Of a stretch of DNA of 64,000 nucleotides, positions 1 to 8,901 are shown one piece after another; position 1 is the stretch's first letter, and each line of letters opens with the position of its first letter. The stretch lies in the NCBI RefSeq assembly GCF_030269605.1, contig NZ_BSTQ01000019.1, positions 1-64,000 on the forward strand. Direction: 5' to 3'. Source of the stretch: Lentzea sp. NBRC 105346 (lineage in GTDB: Bacteria; Actinomycetota; Actinomycetes; Mycobacteriales; Pseudonocardiaceae). The notes beneath the pieces are model-generated. The model saw nothing but the letters and a program-made list of their open reading frames with translations. It ran no database searches and was not told where the DNA came from. Made by a program: the position numbers and the translations under genes.

Positions 1-8
1 TCCATAGT

Positions 9-126
9 GTTTCGGTGGTTATAGCGTTGGGGAAACACCCGGTCCCATTCCGAACCCGGTAGTTAAGCCCTTCTGCGCCGATGGTACTGCACTGGTGACG
101 GTGTGGGAGAGTAGGTCGCCGCCGAA
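9..126 (+). rRNA. rrf: 5S ribosomal RNA
   Basis: The sequence has the conserved actinobacterial 5S core: the CCCGGTCCCATTCCGAAC block near 39-56, the GCGCCGATGGTACTGC block near 76-91, and the GTGTGGGAGAGTAGG segment near 101-115. The 5' TTCGGTGG pairs with the 3' CCGCCGAA to close the molecule. About 118 nt is a normal length. Exact ends are estimated from the closing stem. It is presumably the last gene of an rRNA operon whose 16S and 23S lie left of the window. Confidence 0.95.
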
Positions 127-139
127 CTTTACTTCCCTG

Positions 140-193
140 AAGGGGCTTGCGATGGGGGCACACTAGGAGTGCTCTTGTATCGCAAGCCCCTTT
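140..193 (+). terminator. rRNA operon terminator hairpin
   Basis: AAGGGGCTTGCGAT (140-153) is matched by ATCGCAAGCCCCTT (179-192), a perfect 14-bp stem around a 25-nt loop, ending in a short T run. It lies just after the 5S gene and before the ribosome binding site of the next gene, as expected for the end of an rRNA operon. Confidence 0.85.
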
Positions 194-216
194 CAGCGTG
201 TCCATAGGAGGATTTG

Positions 217-2430
217 GTGTCTAGGTTCGGGGATCGTCCCGGCGACCGTCAGCGTGGCCAGGGAGACCGACCGCGCCGTTCCGAGGGTGGCCGCTCAGCA
301 GGCGATCGCAAGTTCAGCAACAACGACCGCGGTGGCTCCTACAACCGCGATGACCGCAAGGGTGGCGACGACCGGGGCGAGCGCCGTCCGTTCCGTCGCG
401 ACGACCAGGGTGGATACCGCCGGGACGACCGTCCGGCCGGCGACCGCGGTGGCTACCGCTCGCGTGACGACCGCGGTGGGGACCGCCGCGACGACCGTCC
501 CAGCGGCGACCGGGGCGGCTACCGCTCCCGCGACGACCGCGGTGGCGACCGGGGTGGATTCCGCCGTGAGGGCGGTTCCCGCGACGACCGCGGTGGGTTC
601 CGGGGCCGTGACGACCGTGGCGGTTTCCGCCGCGGTGGCTCCTACAACCGCGATGACCGCAAGGGTGGCGACGACCGGGGCGAGCGTCGTCCGTTCCGTC
701 GCGATGACCAGGGCGGATACCGCCGGGACGACCGTCCGGCCGGCGACCGCGGTGGCTACCGCTCGCGCGATGACCGCGGCGCGGACCGTCCCAGTGGTGA
801 CCGGGGCGGCTACCGCTCCCGCGATGACCGCGGCGGGGACCGTCCGACAGGTGACCGGGGCGGGTACCGCTCGCGTGACGACCGCGGTGGTTTCCGTTCG
901 CGGGATGACCGTGGCGGCTCGTACAACCGCGATGACCGCGGTGGTGACCGCGGCGGTTTCCGCCGCGACGACCGTCCCGCCGGTGACCGGGGCGGCTACC
1001 GCTCCCGCGATGACCGCGGTGGCGACCGGGGTGGCTTCCGCCGCGACGACCGTCCCAGCGGCGACCGTGGTGGTTTCCGCCGTGAGGGCGGTTCCCGTGA
1101 CGACCGCGGTGGGTACCGCGGCCGCGATGACCGTGGCGGCTCCTACAACCGTGACGACCGCAAGGGTGGCGACGACCGGGGCGAGCGCCGCTCGTTCCGT
1201 CGCGATGACCAGGGCGGATACCGCCGGGACGACCGCCCGGCCGGCGACCGCGGTGGCTACCGCTCGCGCGACGACCGGCCCGCCGGTGACCGGGGCGAGC
1301 GTCGCTCGTACCGCCGCGACGACGAAGGTGGCTACCGTCGCGAGGACCGCGGTGGCTTCCGTGGTGACGACCGCCGGGACGACCGCGGTGGCTACCGCCG
1401 TGACGACCGCCAGCGTGACGACCGCCGCGACCAGCGCAGCCGTGAACGTGCTGCGCGGTTCCAGGAGCGCGCCGCGGAGCAGGACCAGGACAGCACCGTC
1501 GAGACCGTTGAGCAGGACGAGACCGCTGCCGTGGTCGAGGCGCCGGCGGCCGAGCTGACCGACGAGCAGGCCGAGGTCGCCGAGGAGACGTCCACCGACG
1601 AGGTCGACGAGGACGCCGTCGACAGCGACACGGACGACAACGACGACGCCGACGAGCCCGAGACCCAGGAGCCCGAGACCCAGGAGCCCGTCGCCGCGGA
1701 GCCCCAGCAGGACGACGAGCCCGCCCCGGTGCGCGGCCGTGCGCCCGAGCTGCCCGAGGACGCGGACCTGTCGCTGCTCGACCCGGAGATCCGCGGCGAG
1801 CTGCGCAGCCTGCCGAAGGGGCTCGCGGAGATCGTGGGCCGGCACCTCGCGGCCGCCGGTCTGCTGATCGACAGCGAGCCCGAGCTGGCGCTCGAGCACG
1901 CCCGCCATGCCCGCACGAAGGCGGCGCGCGTCGGCGTCGTGCGCGAAGCGGCCGGCCTGACCGCGTACTACGCGGGCGAGTGGGCCGAGGCGCTGTCCGA
2001 GCTGCGGGCCGCGCGGCGCATGACGACCGGCCACGGTCACCTCGCGATCATGGCGGACTGCGAGCGCGCGCTCGGGCGTCCGGAGCGGGCCATCGAGCTC
2101 GCCCGAGAGGCCAAGGGCCAGCAGCTGCCCGCCGAGGAGGAGATCGAGCTGCGCATCGTCGCGGCCGGCGCTCGCCGGGACATGGGTCAGCTGGACGCCG
2201 CGGTCGTGGCGCTGCAGGGCCCGGACCTCGACCCGAGCAAGCGGACCGAGTTCAGCGCGCGCCTCTTCTACGCCTATGCGGACAACCTGGCCGCGGCCGG
2301 GCGTACCGAGGAGGCCGTGAAGTGGTTCCTCAACGCCGCCGAGGCGGACGACGAGGGCGAGACCGACGCGGCCGAGCGTGCGTTCGAGCTGACCGAGGAC
2401 ACGCAGGACGCCGCCGCCGAGAAGGAATGA
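217..2430 (+). CDS. Tetratricopeptide-repeat protein with a long RGG/RDD-type repetitive N-terminus (Rv1691-like)
   Basis: About 737 residues in two very different parts. Residues ~1-410 are almost wholly Arg, Asp and Gly in [15 protein letters not shown] units. They are followed by an acidic Glu/Asp/Thr-rich linker (~410-510) and an ordinary helical TPR-like domain (~520-737). The order TPR protein - HAD phosphatase - small protein - tlyA - nadK - recN matches Mycobacterium Rv1691 onward, so this is the Rv1691-family member. RGG-type tracts in known proteins bind RNA and promote condensates; that role here is inference. The GTG at 217 is chosen because AGGAGG (206-211) lies five bases upstream; TTG 214 would be too close. 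Cytosolic, with no signal peptide. Molecular function of the family is not established. Confidence 0.85.
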   Translation: MSRFGDRPGDRQRGQGDRPRRSEGGRSAGDRKFSNNDRGGSYNRDDRKGGDDRGERRPFRRDDQGGYRRDDRPAGDRGGYRSRDDRGGDRRDDRPSGDRGGYRSRDDRGGDRGGFRREGGSRDDRGGFRGRDDRGGFRRGGSYNRDDRKGGDDRGERRPFRRDDQGGYRRDDRPAGDRGGYRSRDDRGADRPSGDRGGYRSRDDRGGDRPTGDRGGYRSRDDRGGFRSRDDRGGSYNRDDRGGDRGGFRRDDRPAGDRGGYRSRDDRGGDRGGFRRDDRPSGDRGGFRREGGSRDDRGGYRGRDDRGGSYNRDDRKGGDDRGERRSFRRDDQGGYRRDDRPAGDRGGYRSRDDRPAGDRGERRSYRRDDEGGYRREDRGGFRGDDRRDDRGGYRRDDRQRDDRRDQRSRERAARFQERAAEQDQDSTVETVEQDETAAVVEAPAAELTDEQAEVAEETSTDEVDEDAVDSDTDDNDDADEPETQEPETQEPVAAEPQQDDEPAPVRGRAPELPEDADLSLLDPEIRGELRSLPKGLAEIVGRHLAAAGLLIDSEPELALEHARHARTKAARVGVVREAAGLTAYYAGEWAEALSELRAARRMTTGHGHLAIMADCERALGRPERAIELAREAKGQQLPAEEEIELRIVAAGARRDMGQLDAAVVALQGPDLDPSKRTEFSARLFYAYADNLAAAGRTEEAVKWFLNAAEADDEGETDAAERAFELTEDTQDAAAEKE
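331..1420 (+). repeat. Coding repeat tract (RDDRGG units) with a longer block present three times
   Basis: The N-terminal half of the TPR gene is built of short in-frame DNA repeats (variants of CGCGACGACCGCGGTGGC). Superimposed is a longer block, starting GGTGGCTCCTACAACCGC, beginning at about 331, 634 and 1135. Each copy encodes a segment of roughly 45-50 residues beginning [19 protein letters not shown]. The copies are nearly identical at the DNA level, so the tract has probably grown by recent recombination or slippage and may vary in length between strains. Confidence 0.85.
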
Positions 2431-2437
2431 GCGCCTA

Positions 2438-3232
2438 GTGAGCGACGAGACGTTGCTGGACCGGTACGACGCGCTGCTGATCGACCTCGACGGCACGGTC
2501 TACCGGGGCGGTCAAGCGGTTCCCGGCGCCGCCGAGGCGGTCGCCGAGGCTCGCACGAAGGGCGCGGGCATCCGCTTCGTCACCAACAACGCCTCTCGCT
2601 CGCCTCAGTCGGTCGCGGCCCATCTCAACGAGCTGGGCTTCGAGACCGCCGAGGACGAGGTCAGCACGAGCGCCCAGGCGGGCGCCGCGATGGTCGCCGA
2701 GCGGGTGCCGCCGGGCACGAAGGTGCTGGTGCTTGGCACGAGCGCCCTGGTCGCGGAGATCGCGGCCCGTGGGCTGGAACCGGTGACCACCGCCGACGCG
2801 GAGGCGGTCGTGCAGGGTCTGTCGCAGGACCTCGGCTGGCGTGAGCTGGCCGAGGCCTGCGTGGCCATCCGCAACGGCGCGCTGTGGGTCGCGTGCAACG
2901 TCGACCGCACCCTGCCGACCGAGCGCGGGCTGCTGCCCGGCAACGGCGCGATGGTCGCGGCGCTCAAGGCCGCCACCGACGCCGAGCCGCTCGTGGCGGG
3001 CAAGCCGGCCACGCCGTTGCTCGAACAGGCGGCGAAGAGCCTGGGCGCCCACCGGCCGCTGGTCGTGGGCGACCGGCTGGACACCGACATCGCGGGTGCG
3101 GTGAACGCCGGAATGGACTCGCTGCTCGTGCTCACCGGGGTGTCGACGCGGGCGGAAGCCGACGCATTGCCGGAGGAGTGGCGGCCCACGTATGTCGGCG
3201 CCGACCTGTCCGTTCTGCATGGGCTACCGTGA
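2438..3232 (+). CDS. HAD-IIA family hydrolase (Rv1692-like phosphatase)
   Basis: 264 residues. The HAD motif I LLIDLDGTVYRG sits at the N-terminus with the two catalytic aspartates. A VTNNAS segment follows (motif II region, ~residue 48). Near the C-terminus GDRLDTDIAGA carries the metal-binding acid cluster typical of the NagD/HAD-IIA subfamily. The mycobacterial gene at this position, Rv1692, has been described as a glycerol-3-phosphate phosphatase; the same substrate here is inference from synteny. Start GTG 2438 is seven bases after the stop of the TPR gene, so the two are probably cotranscribed. Cytosolic. Confidence 0.9.
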   Translation: MSDETLLDRYDALLIDLDGTVYRGGQAVPGAAEAVAEARTKGAGIRFVTNNASRSPQSVAAHLNELGFETAEDEVSTSAQAGAAMVAERVPPGTKVLVLGTSALVAEIAARGLEPVTTADAEAVVQGLSQDLGWRELAEACVAIRNGALWVACNVDRTLPTERGLLPGNGAMVAALKAATDAEPLVAGKPATPLLEQAAKSLGAHRPLVVGDRLDTDIAGAVNAGMDSLLVLTGVSTRAEADALPEEWRPTYVGADLSVLHGLP

Positions 3233-3236
3233 AACC

Positions 3237-3404
3237 GTGAACTATCCCCTGCCCGGCCCTCCGCCGAACCCGGCGGACGCGATCGAAGGTGCGCTGCAGC
3301 GGCTCGAGGGACTCGACAATGTCGAGGTCGCCGAGCACGTCGCGCGGTTCGACGCGGTACACGCGACCCTCACCGACGCGCTGTCCAGCATCGACAAGGT
3401 GTGA
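3237..3404 (+). CDS. Small conserved protein between HAD phosphatase and tlyA (Rv1693-like)
   Basis: 55 residues from GTG 3237, beginning VNYPLPGPPP and then helical: DAIEGALQRLEGLDNVEVAEHV, a pattern compatible with a short amphipathic helix pair. An in-frame start at 3192 would overlap the phosphatase by 41 bases, so the GTG just after its stop is preferred. Its size and place match mycobacterial Rv1693. No function is known to me. It lies tightly between two genes of the same operon, four bases before the tlyA start. Confidence 0.75.
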   Translation: MNYPLPGPPPNPADAIEGALQRLEGLDNVEVAEHVARFDAVHATLTDALSSIDKV

Positions 3405-3408
3405 TCCG

Positions 3409-4215
3409 GTGCCACGCAGGGCTCGGCTCGACGCCGAACTCGTGCGCCGCGGCATGGCCCGGTCGCGCGAGCACGCCAGTCAGCTCGTCGCCGAAGGCCG
3501 CGTGACGATCCGCGGCACGGTCGCCACCAAACCGGCGACCGCCGTCGAGACGGACACGGCACTCGTCGTCAAGGAAGACCAGGACGACCCCAAGTGGGCG
3601 TCGCGTGGTGCGCACAAGCTCGTCGGAGCCCTGGAAGCGTTCCAGGTGAACCCGGAGCACAAGCGCTGCCTCGACGCCGGCGCATCCACTGGCGGTTTCA
3701 CCGATGTGCTGCTGCGCAACGGTGCCCGGCAGGTCGTCGCGGCCGATGTCGGGCGGGGTCTGCTCGACTGGAAGCTGCAGACCGACGACCGGGTCGTCGT
3801 GAAGGACAAGACCAACGTCCGCAGCCTCACGCCCGAGGACATCGGCGGAAAAGTTGAACTCGTGGTGGCCGATCTCTCGTTTATCTCGTTGAGGCTGGTG
3901 CTTCCCGCACTGGCCGCGTGCCTCGACGAGGAGGGCGACCTGCTGCCGATGGTCAAGCCGCAGTTCGAGGTCGGCAAGGAACGGCTCGGCTCCGGCGGTG
4001 TCGTGCGCGACCCGGAACTGCGCGCCACCGCCGTCATCGAGGTGATCGAAGCCGCGCAGCAGCTGAACCTGCGGGCGTGTGGCGTCACGGCGAGTCCGCT
4101 TCCCGGACCCTCGGGCAACGTCGAATACTTCCTCTGGCTCAGGAAAGGCGATCCGGCCGACGCGGACGTGATCGCCGAGATGGTGCGAACCGCTGTCGCA
4201 GAAGGGCCCCAATGA
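3409..4215 (+). CDS. tlyA: TlyA family rRNA (cytidine-2'-O)-methyltransferase
   Basis: 268 residues. An S4 RNA-binding domain ([20 protein letters not shown]...GRVTIRG, residues ~4-40) is followed by an FtsJ/RrmJ-like Rossmann methyltransferase with the SAM-binding motif [20 protein letters not shown] (~85-105) and [10 protein letters not shown] (~155). TlyA methylates C1409 of 16S and C1920 of 23S rRNA in mycobacteria and its loss gives capreomycin resistance; that is family knowledge. GTG 3409 is chosen because it gives the canonical S4 N-terminus; upstream in-frame sequence overlaps the preceding gene. The last four bases overlap nadK (ATGA). Confidence 0.95.
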   Translation: MPRRARLDAELVRRGMARSREHASQLVAEGRVTIRGTVATKPATAVETDTALVVKEDQDDPKWASRGAHKLVGALEAFQVNPEHKRCLDAGASTGGFTDVLLRNGARQVVAADVGRGLLDWKLQTDDRVVVKDKTNVRSLTPEDIGGKVELVVADLSFISLRLVLPALAACLDEEGDLLPMVKPQFEVGKERLGSGGVVRDPELRATAVIEVIEAAQQLNLRACGVTASPLPGPSGNVEYFLWLRKGDPADADVIAEMVRTAVAEGPQ

Positions 4216-5102
4216 GGGAAATCCTGCTGGTCGTCCACACCGGACACCAGAGCAACGTCGATCTCGCGCGTCAGGTCGCCGGCCGGCTCGCCGTCGGCGG
4301 CATCACCGTGCGCGTTCTCGACGAGGAGGCGTCCGACCTCGGACCGTCGTGCTGCACGGCGCTGGTCCCGGCCGACGAGCACGCCGCCGTGGGCACGGAG
4401 CTCGTGCTCGTGCTCGGCGGTGACGGAACCCTGTTGCGCGCCGCGGAGCTCGCGGTTCCCGCGGGCATTCCCGTGCTCGGCGTGAACCTCGGCCGCGTCG
4501 GCTTCCTCGCCGAGGCGGACTCGGACGCGCTGCACGAGGCGGTCAGCCACGTGCTGGCATCCGACTACTACGTCGAGGAGCGCATGACGCTCGACGTCAC
4601 GGCGCGGGTGAACGGCGACGTGATCACGCAGACGTGGGCGGTCAACGAGGCCAGCGTCGAGAAGAGCATCCGGGAACGGGTGCTGGAGGTCGTCGTCGAG
4701 GTCGACGGCAGGCCGGTGTCGGCGTTCGGCTGCGACGGCGTGCTGTGCGCGACCCCGACCGGGTCGACGGCCTACGCGTTCTCCGCGGGCGGGCCCGTGA
4801 TGTGGCCGGACGTGCAGGCGCTGCTGGTGGTCCCGAACAACGCGCACGCGCTGTTCGCGCGGCCGCTGGTCGTGTCGCCGAAGTCCGTGGTGGCCTTCGA
4901 GGTCGAACCGACCAGCCAGCCCGCGGTGCTGTCCGCGGACGGGCGGCGCACGTTCGAGCTGCCGCCGGGTAGCCGGATCGAGATCGTCGAGGGCAAGCTG
5001 CCGCTGAAGGTCGCGCGGCTGCGCAAGGAGCCGTTCACCGACCGGCTCGTCGAGAAGTTCACGTTGCCTGTGAAGGGGTGGCGGGGACCATCGGCAGGCT
5101 GA
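4212..5102 (+). CDS. nadK: NAD(+) kinase
   Basis: 296 residues, the usual size. It shows the GGDGT catalytic motif ([16 protein letters not shown], ~residues 71-86), the second conserved block [11 protein letters not shown] (~142) and the Gly-rich [15 protein letters not shown] motif (~181), all diagnostic of ATP-NAD kinase. It phosphorylates NAD to NADP in the cytosol. ATG 4212 overlaps the tlyA stop by four bases, so translation is probably coupled. The same neighbour pair, tlyA-ppnK, occurs in Mycobacterium. Confidence 0.96.
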   Translation: MREILLVVHTGHQSNVDLARQVAGRLAVGGITVRVLDEEASDLGPSCCTALVPADEHAAVGTELVLVLGGDGTLLRAAELAVPAGIPVLGVNLGRVGFLAEADSDALHEAVSHVLASDYYVEERMTLDVTARVNGDVITQTWAVNEASVEKSIRERVLEVVVEVDGRPVSAFGCDGVLCATPTGSTAYAFSAGGPVMWPDVQALLVVPNNAHALFARPLVVSPKSVVAFEVEPTSQPAVLSADGRRTFELPPGSRIEIVEGKLPLKVARLRKEPFTDRLVEKFTLPVKGWRGPSAG

Positions 5103-5190
5103 TCTCACCGCTGGGCTACGCCGCGTTCGCGAGCAGTGTTTTGCGGGACACCCGCACCCGGCCGAGCGAAAGACTGTCAGGGGAGGCAAG

Positions 5191-5204
5191 TATCGTTCGC
5201 CCTG
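5191..5204 (+). promoter_or_regulatory. Candidate -10 element of a leaderless recN promoter
   Basis: TATCGT (5191-5196) fits the actinobacterial TANNNT -10 pattern and ends seven bases before the GTG start of recN. Transcription would therefore begin at the start codon itself. No convincing -35 is visible. A GGGGAGG (5180-5186) lies too far (17 bases) upstream to serve this GTG as a ribosome binding site. Confidence 0.45.
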
Positions 5205-6988
5205 TGCTGGCCGAGATGCGCATCAAAGGCCTTGGCGTGATCGACGAGGCGACGCTCGAGCTCGATTCCGGGTTCACCGTCGTCACGGGCGAGACCGGGG
5301 CGGGCAAGACCATGGTCGTGACGGGGTTGCACCTGCTCGGCGGTGGTCGGGCCGAGGCGTCGCGCGTCCGCACCGGGGCCGACAAGGCGGTCGTCGAAGG
5401 CAGATTCCACGCGCCCGCGGGCAGTCCGGCGGCCAAGGTCGCCGACGAGGTGGGTGGCGAGCCGGACGACGACGGCACCGTGATCGCAGTGCGGACCGTC
5501 GGGTCGGACGGCCGGTCCCGCGCGCACCTGGGTGGCCGGTCGGTGCCGGTCGGCGTGCTTTCCGAGCTGTCCGAACAACTTCTCGCCGTGCACGGGCAGA
5601 ACGACCAGCTGAGGTTGTTGCGTCCCACCGAACAGCGCGCGGTCCTGGACCGCTTCGCCGGCGACGACGTGTCCGAGCCGCTCGGCCAGTACCAGCGCAT
5701 CCGCGAGGAGTGGCTGCGCGTCGCGGCCGAGCTGACCGAGCGCACCGAACGTTCCCGCGAGCTCGCGCGCGAGGCGGACCTGCTGCGCCACGGTCTAGGC
5801 GAGATCGACGCGGTCGACCCGAAACCGGGCGAGGACAACGAACTGCACGACGAGGCCCGCCGCCTGGCCGACGCCGACCAGCTCCGCGAGGCGGCGCAGG
5901 GCGCGCAGTACGCGGTGAGCGGTGCCGTGGACGGCGACCCGGACAACCCCGGCGCGCTGGGGCTGATCTCCGAGGCGCGGCGCCGGCTGTCCACTTCGGA
6001 GGACCCGAAGCTGCGCGAGATGGAGCCCCGCCTGGCCGAGGCCGCGACGCTGCTCGCGGACGTCGGTGCGGAGATCAGCGGCTACCTCGACCACCTGGAG
6101 GCCGACCCCGGCCGCCTGGAGCAGGTGCTGCAGCGCCAGGCCGAGCTCAAGGCGTTGACCCGCAAGTACGCCGCGGACATCGACGGCGTCATCGAGTGGG
6201 CGACGCAGGCGCGCGAGCGACTCAACGGCCTCGACACGTCCGAGGAGGCTTTGGCCGAACTGGCTTCCCGGCGCGACTCGTTGGCCGTAGAGCTCGCGGC
6301 TTACGCCCAGCAGGTGACCGAGGCGCGCCTGGAAGCCGCTTTGGAGCTGGGCAAGGCTGTCACCGAGGAGCTCGACGGCCTGGCGATGCCGCACGCCACG
6401 GTCGAGGTAGCGGTCCGCCCGCGCCCGGCCGAGCCCAACGACCCGCACGCCCTGCTGGTCGGCAAGCAGCAGCTGCATGCGGGCAACAGCGGCGTCGACG
6501 ACGTCGAGCTGCGCCTGATCTCGCACCCCGGCGCCCCCGCGCTGCCCGTGCACAAGGGCGCGTCCGGCGGTGAGCTCTCACGGGTCATGCTGGCCCTCGA
6601 GGTCGTGCTGTCGCACTCCGACCCGGTGCCCACCCTGGTGTTCGACGAGGTCGACGCCGGTGTCGGCGGCCGGGCCGCGGTCGAGGTGGGCCGGCGCCTG
6701 GCGCGCCTGGCCCGCAGCCACCAGGTCATCGTCGTGACGCACCTGCCGCAGGTGGCGGCGTTCGCCGACCGGCACCTCGTGGTGGACAAGTCGGCCGACG
6801 GGACGTTCACCCGCAGCGCCGTGCGCAAGCTCTCCGAGTCGGACCGGGTGATCGAGCTGGCGCGCATGCTGGCCGGCATGGACTCGACCGACACCGGGCG
6901 TGCGCACGCCGAGGAGCTGCTGGCGGCGGCGAAGGCGGACAAGGAAACCGCGCCCGTGGTGCGCCGCAAGGGCAAGAAGAAGTCCTAA
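5204..6988 (+). CDS. recN: DNA repair protein RecN
   Basis: 594 residues, normal for RecN. N-terminal SMC-type head: MRIKGLGVIDEATLELDSGF then Walker A GETGAGKT (~residues 33-40). HGQNDQLRLL follows at ~130, a helical coiled-coil arm at ~170-420, and the C-terminal head has signature KGASGGELSRVMLALEVVL and Walker B TLVFDEVDAGVGG. THLPQVAAFADRHLVV near the end is typical of RecN. It acts in double-strand break repair in the cytosol. GTG 5204 leads directly into the canonical VLAEMRIKGLGVI; a longer in-frame extension back to 5078 would overlap nadK and encodes atypical sequence. Same position as Rv1696. Confidence 0.96.
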   Translation: MLAEMRIKGLGVIDEATLELDSGFTVVTGETGAGKTMVVTGLHLLGGGRAEASRVRTGADKAVVEGRFHAPAGSPAAKVADEVGGEPDDDGTVIAVRTVGSDGRSRAHLGGRSVPVGVLSELSEQLLAVHGQNDQLRLLRPTEQRAVLDRFAGDDVSEPLGQYQRIREEWLRVAAELTERTERSRELAREADLLRHGLGEIDAVDPKPGEDNELHDEARRLADADQLREAAQGAQYAVSGAVDGDPDNPGALGLISEARRRLSTSEDPKLREMEPRLAEAATLLADVGAEISGYLDHLEADPGRLEQVLQRQAELKALTRKYAADIDGVIEWATQARERLNGLDTSEEALAELASRRDSLAVELAAYAQQVTEARLEAALELGKAVTEELDGLAMPHATVEVAVRPRPAEPNDPHALLVGKQQLHAGNSGVDDVELRLISHPGAPALPVHKGASGGELSRVMLALEVVLSHSDPVPTLVFDEVDAGVGGRAAVEVGRRLARLARSHQVIVVTHLPQVAAFADRHLVVDKSADGTFTRSAVRKLSESDRVIELARMLAGMDSTDTGRAHAEELLAAAKADKETAPVVRRKGKKKS

Positions 6989-7012
6989 CCGAGGGCGCGG
7001 CCACGCATCCAT

Positions 7013-7170
7013 CAGGTGGATGGGTGGGTTCTCGCCAGGTGGATAGGTGGGTTCTCGCCGGGTGAGTCGTACGTTCCCGACCGGTGAGTCGTACGGTCCT
7101 ACCGCCTGGGTTGTGCGTTCGCCCCGCAGGTCAGGCGTTCGAGCAGCGGGTCATGCGCTCCTAGAGCCCG
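7013..7170 (+). repeat. Degenerate tandem array of ~22-23-nt units (GAGTCGTACGTTC family)
   Basis: The 358-base space after recN holds no gene. Two nearly identical 23-nt units (7013-7035 and 7036-7058, one difference) are followed in register by a 23-nt unit carrying GGTGAGTCGTACGTTCCCGA (7061-7080), then GGTGAGTCGTACGGTCC (7083-7099), and then more diverged units (GGGTTGTGCGTTCG, CAGGCGTTCG). The same GAGTCKTACGTTC core recurs after mctB, around 33.9, 34.9 and 42.1 kb. Confidence 0.7.
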
Positions 7171-7249
7171 GTTTTCGCGCATCCCCCATCGCGGCATCCG
7201 CGCACCCCACCATGGCATCCGCGCGGCCCTCCGCATGCTCAAGCGGGCG

Positions 7250-7281
7250 TCCCCCCGACCAGGGGGTCCCCCGTTTTTAAT
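7250..7281 (+). terminator. Candidate terminator upstream of the membrane-protein trio
   Basis: A C-run (CCCCCC, about 7251-7256) faces GGGGG (about 7263-7267), followed by CCCCCG and TTTTT. Alternative G-C pairings are possible, but strong G-C pairing plus a five-T run between recN and the next start suggests an intrinsic terminator for the recN transcript. Confidence 0.4.
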
Positions 7282-7346
7282 TCTCCCAGAAGGCACCGAC
7301 AATTCCGGGGCCGTCGGGCACCCACGCCACCTGACACACTGGTGCG

Positions 7347-7955
7347 GTGATCACTCGCAGGGCACTCGGGTCGGTGCTCGTGGTGGTCGCGGCCGGTCTC
7401 GCGGTCGCGGCCAGCTTCATGTTGCTGTACTGGCAGTCGTTCGGCGCCGACATCGGTGGCCTGGAGGGCGGGCAGGGGCCGACGGCCTGGGAGTGGGTCA
7501 TGGACAACTCCCCGTTCGATCCACAGGTGCACCCGACGCGGTATGGCATCCCGATCGTCGTGGCGGCCGCGCTGCTGGTCGGGTCCGCTGTGCTGGCGTT
7601 CCGGTCGCCACGCCTGTCGGTGCTGGCCGCGTTCGTCGCCCCGCTGGGCGCAGCGCTGCTCACCGGGGCGGTGTGGTCTGCGGGCGAGGACGTGCTGAGC
7701 GTCCAGAGCTACATCACGGCCGGGGGACCGGCGCCGCCCAACGCGGTCTTCGAGGTCGGGCAGGGGCTGTGGGTGCTCATCGTGGCGTCCGTGACGGCGC
7801 TCGCCGGGGCCGCGCTGATGATGCAGCCGCTGCCGCCGCGCGAGAAACCGCAGGTCACGGGGCCGGTGGTGATCCATCGCATCGAGGACGACGAGATCCC
7901 TCCTGACGACACGGACACGCCGCCGTACGGTATGCCGCGACAGGAGGACACCTGA
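7347..7955 (+). CDS. Four-TM membrane protein, first of a tandem trio
   Basis: 202 residues. Hydrophobic segments at ~7-28, ~70-87, ~93-113 and ~135-155 give a four-helix topology: TM1, an outer loop of ~40 residues, then three closely spaced helices. The tail (~155-202) is charged and probably cytoplasmic (MPRQEDT end). I do not recognise a named family. The next two genes have the same topology and share a loop-to-TM2 motif (YGIPIVVAA here, LYAIPLTVT and LFGVPVAVA in the others), so all three look like tandem paralogs. It overlaps the next gene by one base, indicating an operon. The trio is absent from the syntenic mycobacterial region between recN and steA. Confidence 0.75.
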   Translation: MITRRALGSVLVVVAAGLAVAASFMLLYWQSFGADIGGLEGGQGPTAWEWVMDNSPFDPQVHPTRYGIPIVVAAALLVGSAVLAFRSPRLSVLAAFVAPLGAALLTGAVWSAGEDVLSVQSYITAGGPAPPNAVFEVGQGLWVLIVASVTALAGAALMMQPLPPREKPQVTGPVVIHRIEDDEIPPDDTDTPPYGMPRQEDT

Positions 7956-8401
7956 TGAACCGGGCGACGGCGGCTGCTCTGCTGGCGGTGGGCGTGGTGC
8001 TCACGGTCGCGGCGCTCGTGCTGCCGTTGTACTCGTCGGCGTATCCCGGCGGCGTCGAGGTGATCGTCCGGGCCTGGGGCACCGAGATCGTCAACAAGCC
8101 GGGGGACTGGCCGCCGGGTGAGCTGTCGCCGCTCTACGCGATTCCGCTGACCGTGACGGCCGCGGCCCTCGCGGCAAGTGTGTTCCTCCGCCGGAGGCTC
8201 GCCGCGTACACGGCGCTTGGCGGTGCGGCGGCGCAGGTCGGGGCGGTGGGGATTCTGCTGACGCTGCTTCTCTCGGAGAAGGGGCACGTCGACGAGACGG
8301 CTGGACAGTCGTTCTCGCCTGGGATCGGCGTGATGTTGCTGGTCGTGGGCACGGTCGCGGCCGTCGTGGGTGCGATCGCGCTCCAGAGGGAGGCGGCGTG
8401 A
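7955..8401 (+). CDS. Four-TM membrane protein, second of a tandem trio
   Basis: 148 residues from ATG 7955, with AGGAGGA (7941-7947) seven bases upstream. TM1 (~4-24) is followed by an outer loop of ~40 residues ending LSPLYAIPLTVT, then TM2, TM3 and TM4 (the last ~120-142). The loop-plus-three-helices layout and the xIPL/xVPV motif match both neighbours. It starts at the stop of the preceding gene and overlaps the next by four bases (GTGA), so the three are translationally coupled. Function unknown. Confidence 0.75.
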   Translation: MNRATAAALLAVGVVLTVAALVLPLYSSAYPGGVEVIVRAWGTEIVNKPGDWPPGELSPLYAIPLTVTAAALAASVFLRRRLAAYTALGGAAAQVGAVGILLTLLLSEKGHVDETAGQSFSPGIGVMLLVVGTVAAVVGAIALQREAA

Positions 8402-8886
8402 TCCGGCGGATCGCGAGCATCGGCGCGCTCGTCGGGGCGGCCGGCCTCGCGTTGTTCGGGACGACGCGCCCGTTGTCGCACCTCAGCATCGCGCTCACAC
8501 CGGACGAGCCGCGCAAGGACTTCATCACCACCGGGTGGCGCACGGACTTCGCCGGCACTGTCGACCAGCACAGCCCGCTGTTCGGGGTGCCCGTGGCGGT
8601 CGCGGTGCTGGTCATCGCGGTAGCGCTGGCCTGGCCCCGGCAGACGAAACGCCTGGCGTTCGCCGGCAGCGCCCTGCTCGCGGGGGTGCTCGGGATGCTG
8701 CTCGTGTACCTCGGCAACGCGATCCGGTTCCACCGCGAGGGCAACCTCGCGATCGACCCCGGTCTGCAGGCCGGGTTCGGTGACGGAGTGTGGTTTCTCG
8801 CATCGGCCTTGCTGATCGCAGTGCTGGGAACTGTGCTTCACCCGACTCGGGCACGGCGTGCCTCACCTGTCCCGCGTGCACCGTGA
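8398..8886 (+). CDS. Four-TM membrane protein, third of a tandem trio
   Basis: 162 residues from GTG 8398, overlapping the previous stop. TM1 (~6-22), an outer loop containing HLSIALTPDEPRKDF and QHSPLFGVPVAVAV, then three more helices (~63-80, ~86-105, ~128-148) and a short basic tail. It resembles the two upstream proteins in layout and in the PLFGVPV/PLYAIPL motif, so gene triplication followed by divergence is likely. It is the last gene before steA (16-base gap). No recognised domain. Confidence 0.7.
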   Translation: MIRRIASIGALVGAAGLALFGTTRPLSHLSIALTPDEPRKDFITTGWRTDFAGTVDQHSPLFGVPVAVAVLVIAVALAWPRQTKRLAFAGSALLAGVLGMLLVYLGNAIRFHREGNLAIDPGLQAGFGDGVWFLASALLIAVLGTVLHPTRARRASPVPRAP

Positions 8887-8901
8887 GTCACTATCGGACG
8901 C

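Noticed and set aside
331-1420. Possible CRISPR or minisatellite array from regular DNA repeats
   Set aside because: Repeats are in frame, contiguous without unique spacers, and encode the RDDRGG tract. They are annotated as a coding repeat.
295-2496. 733-codon open frame on the minus strand opposite the RGG/TPR gene
   Set aside because: It is the mirror of the R/D/G repeats and has a low-complexity product, no ribosome binding site and no recognisable domain. The plus strand has a ribosome binding site, synteny and a TPR domain.
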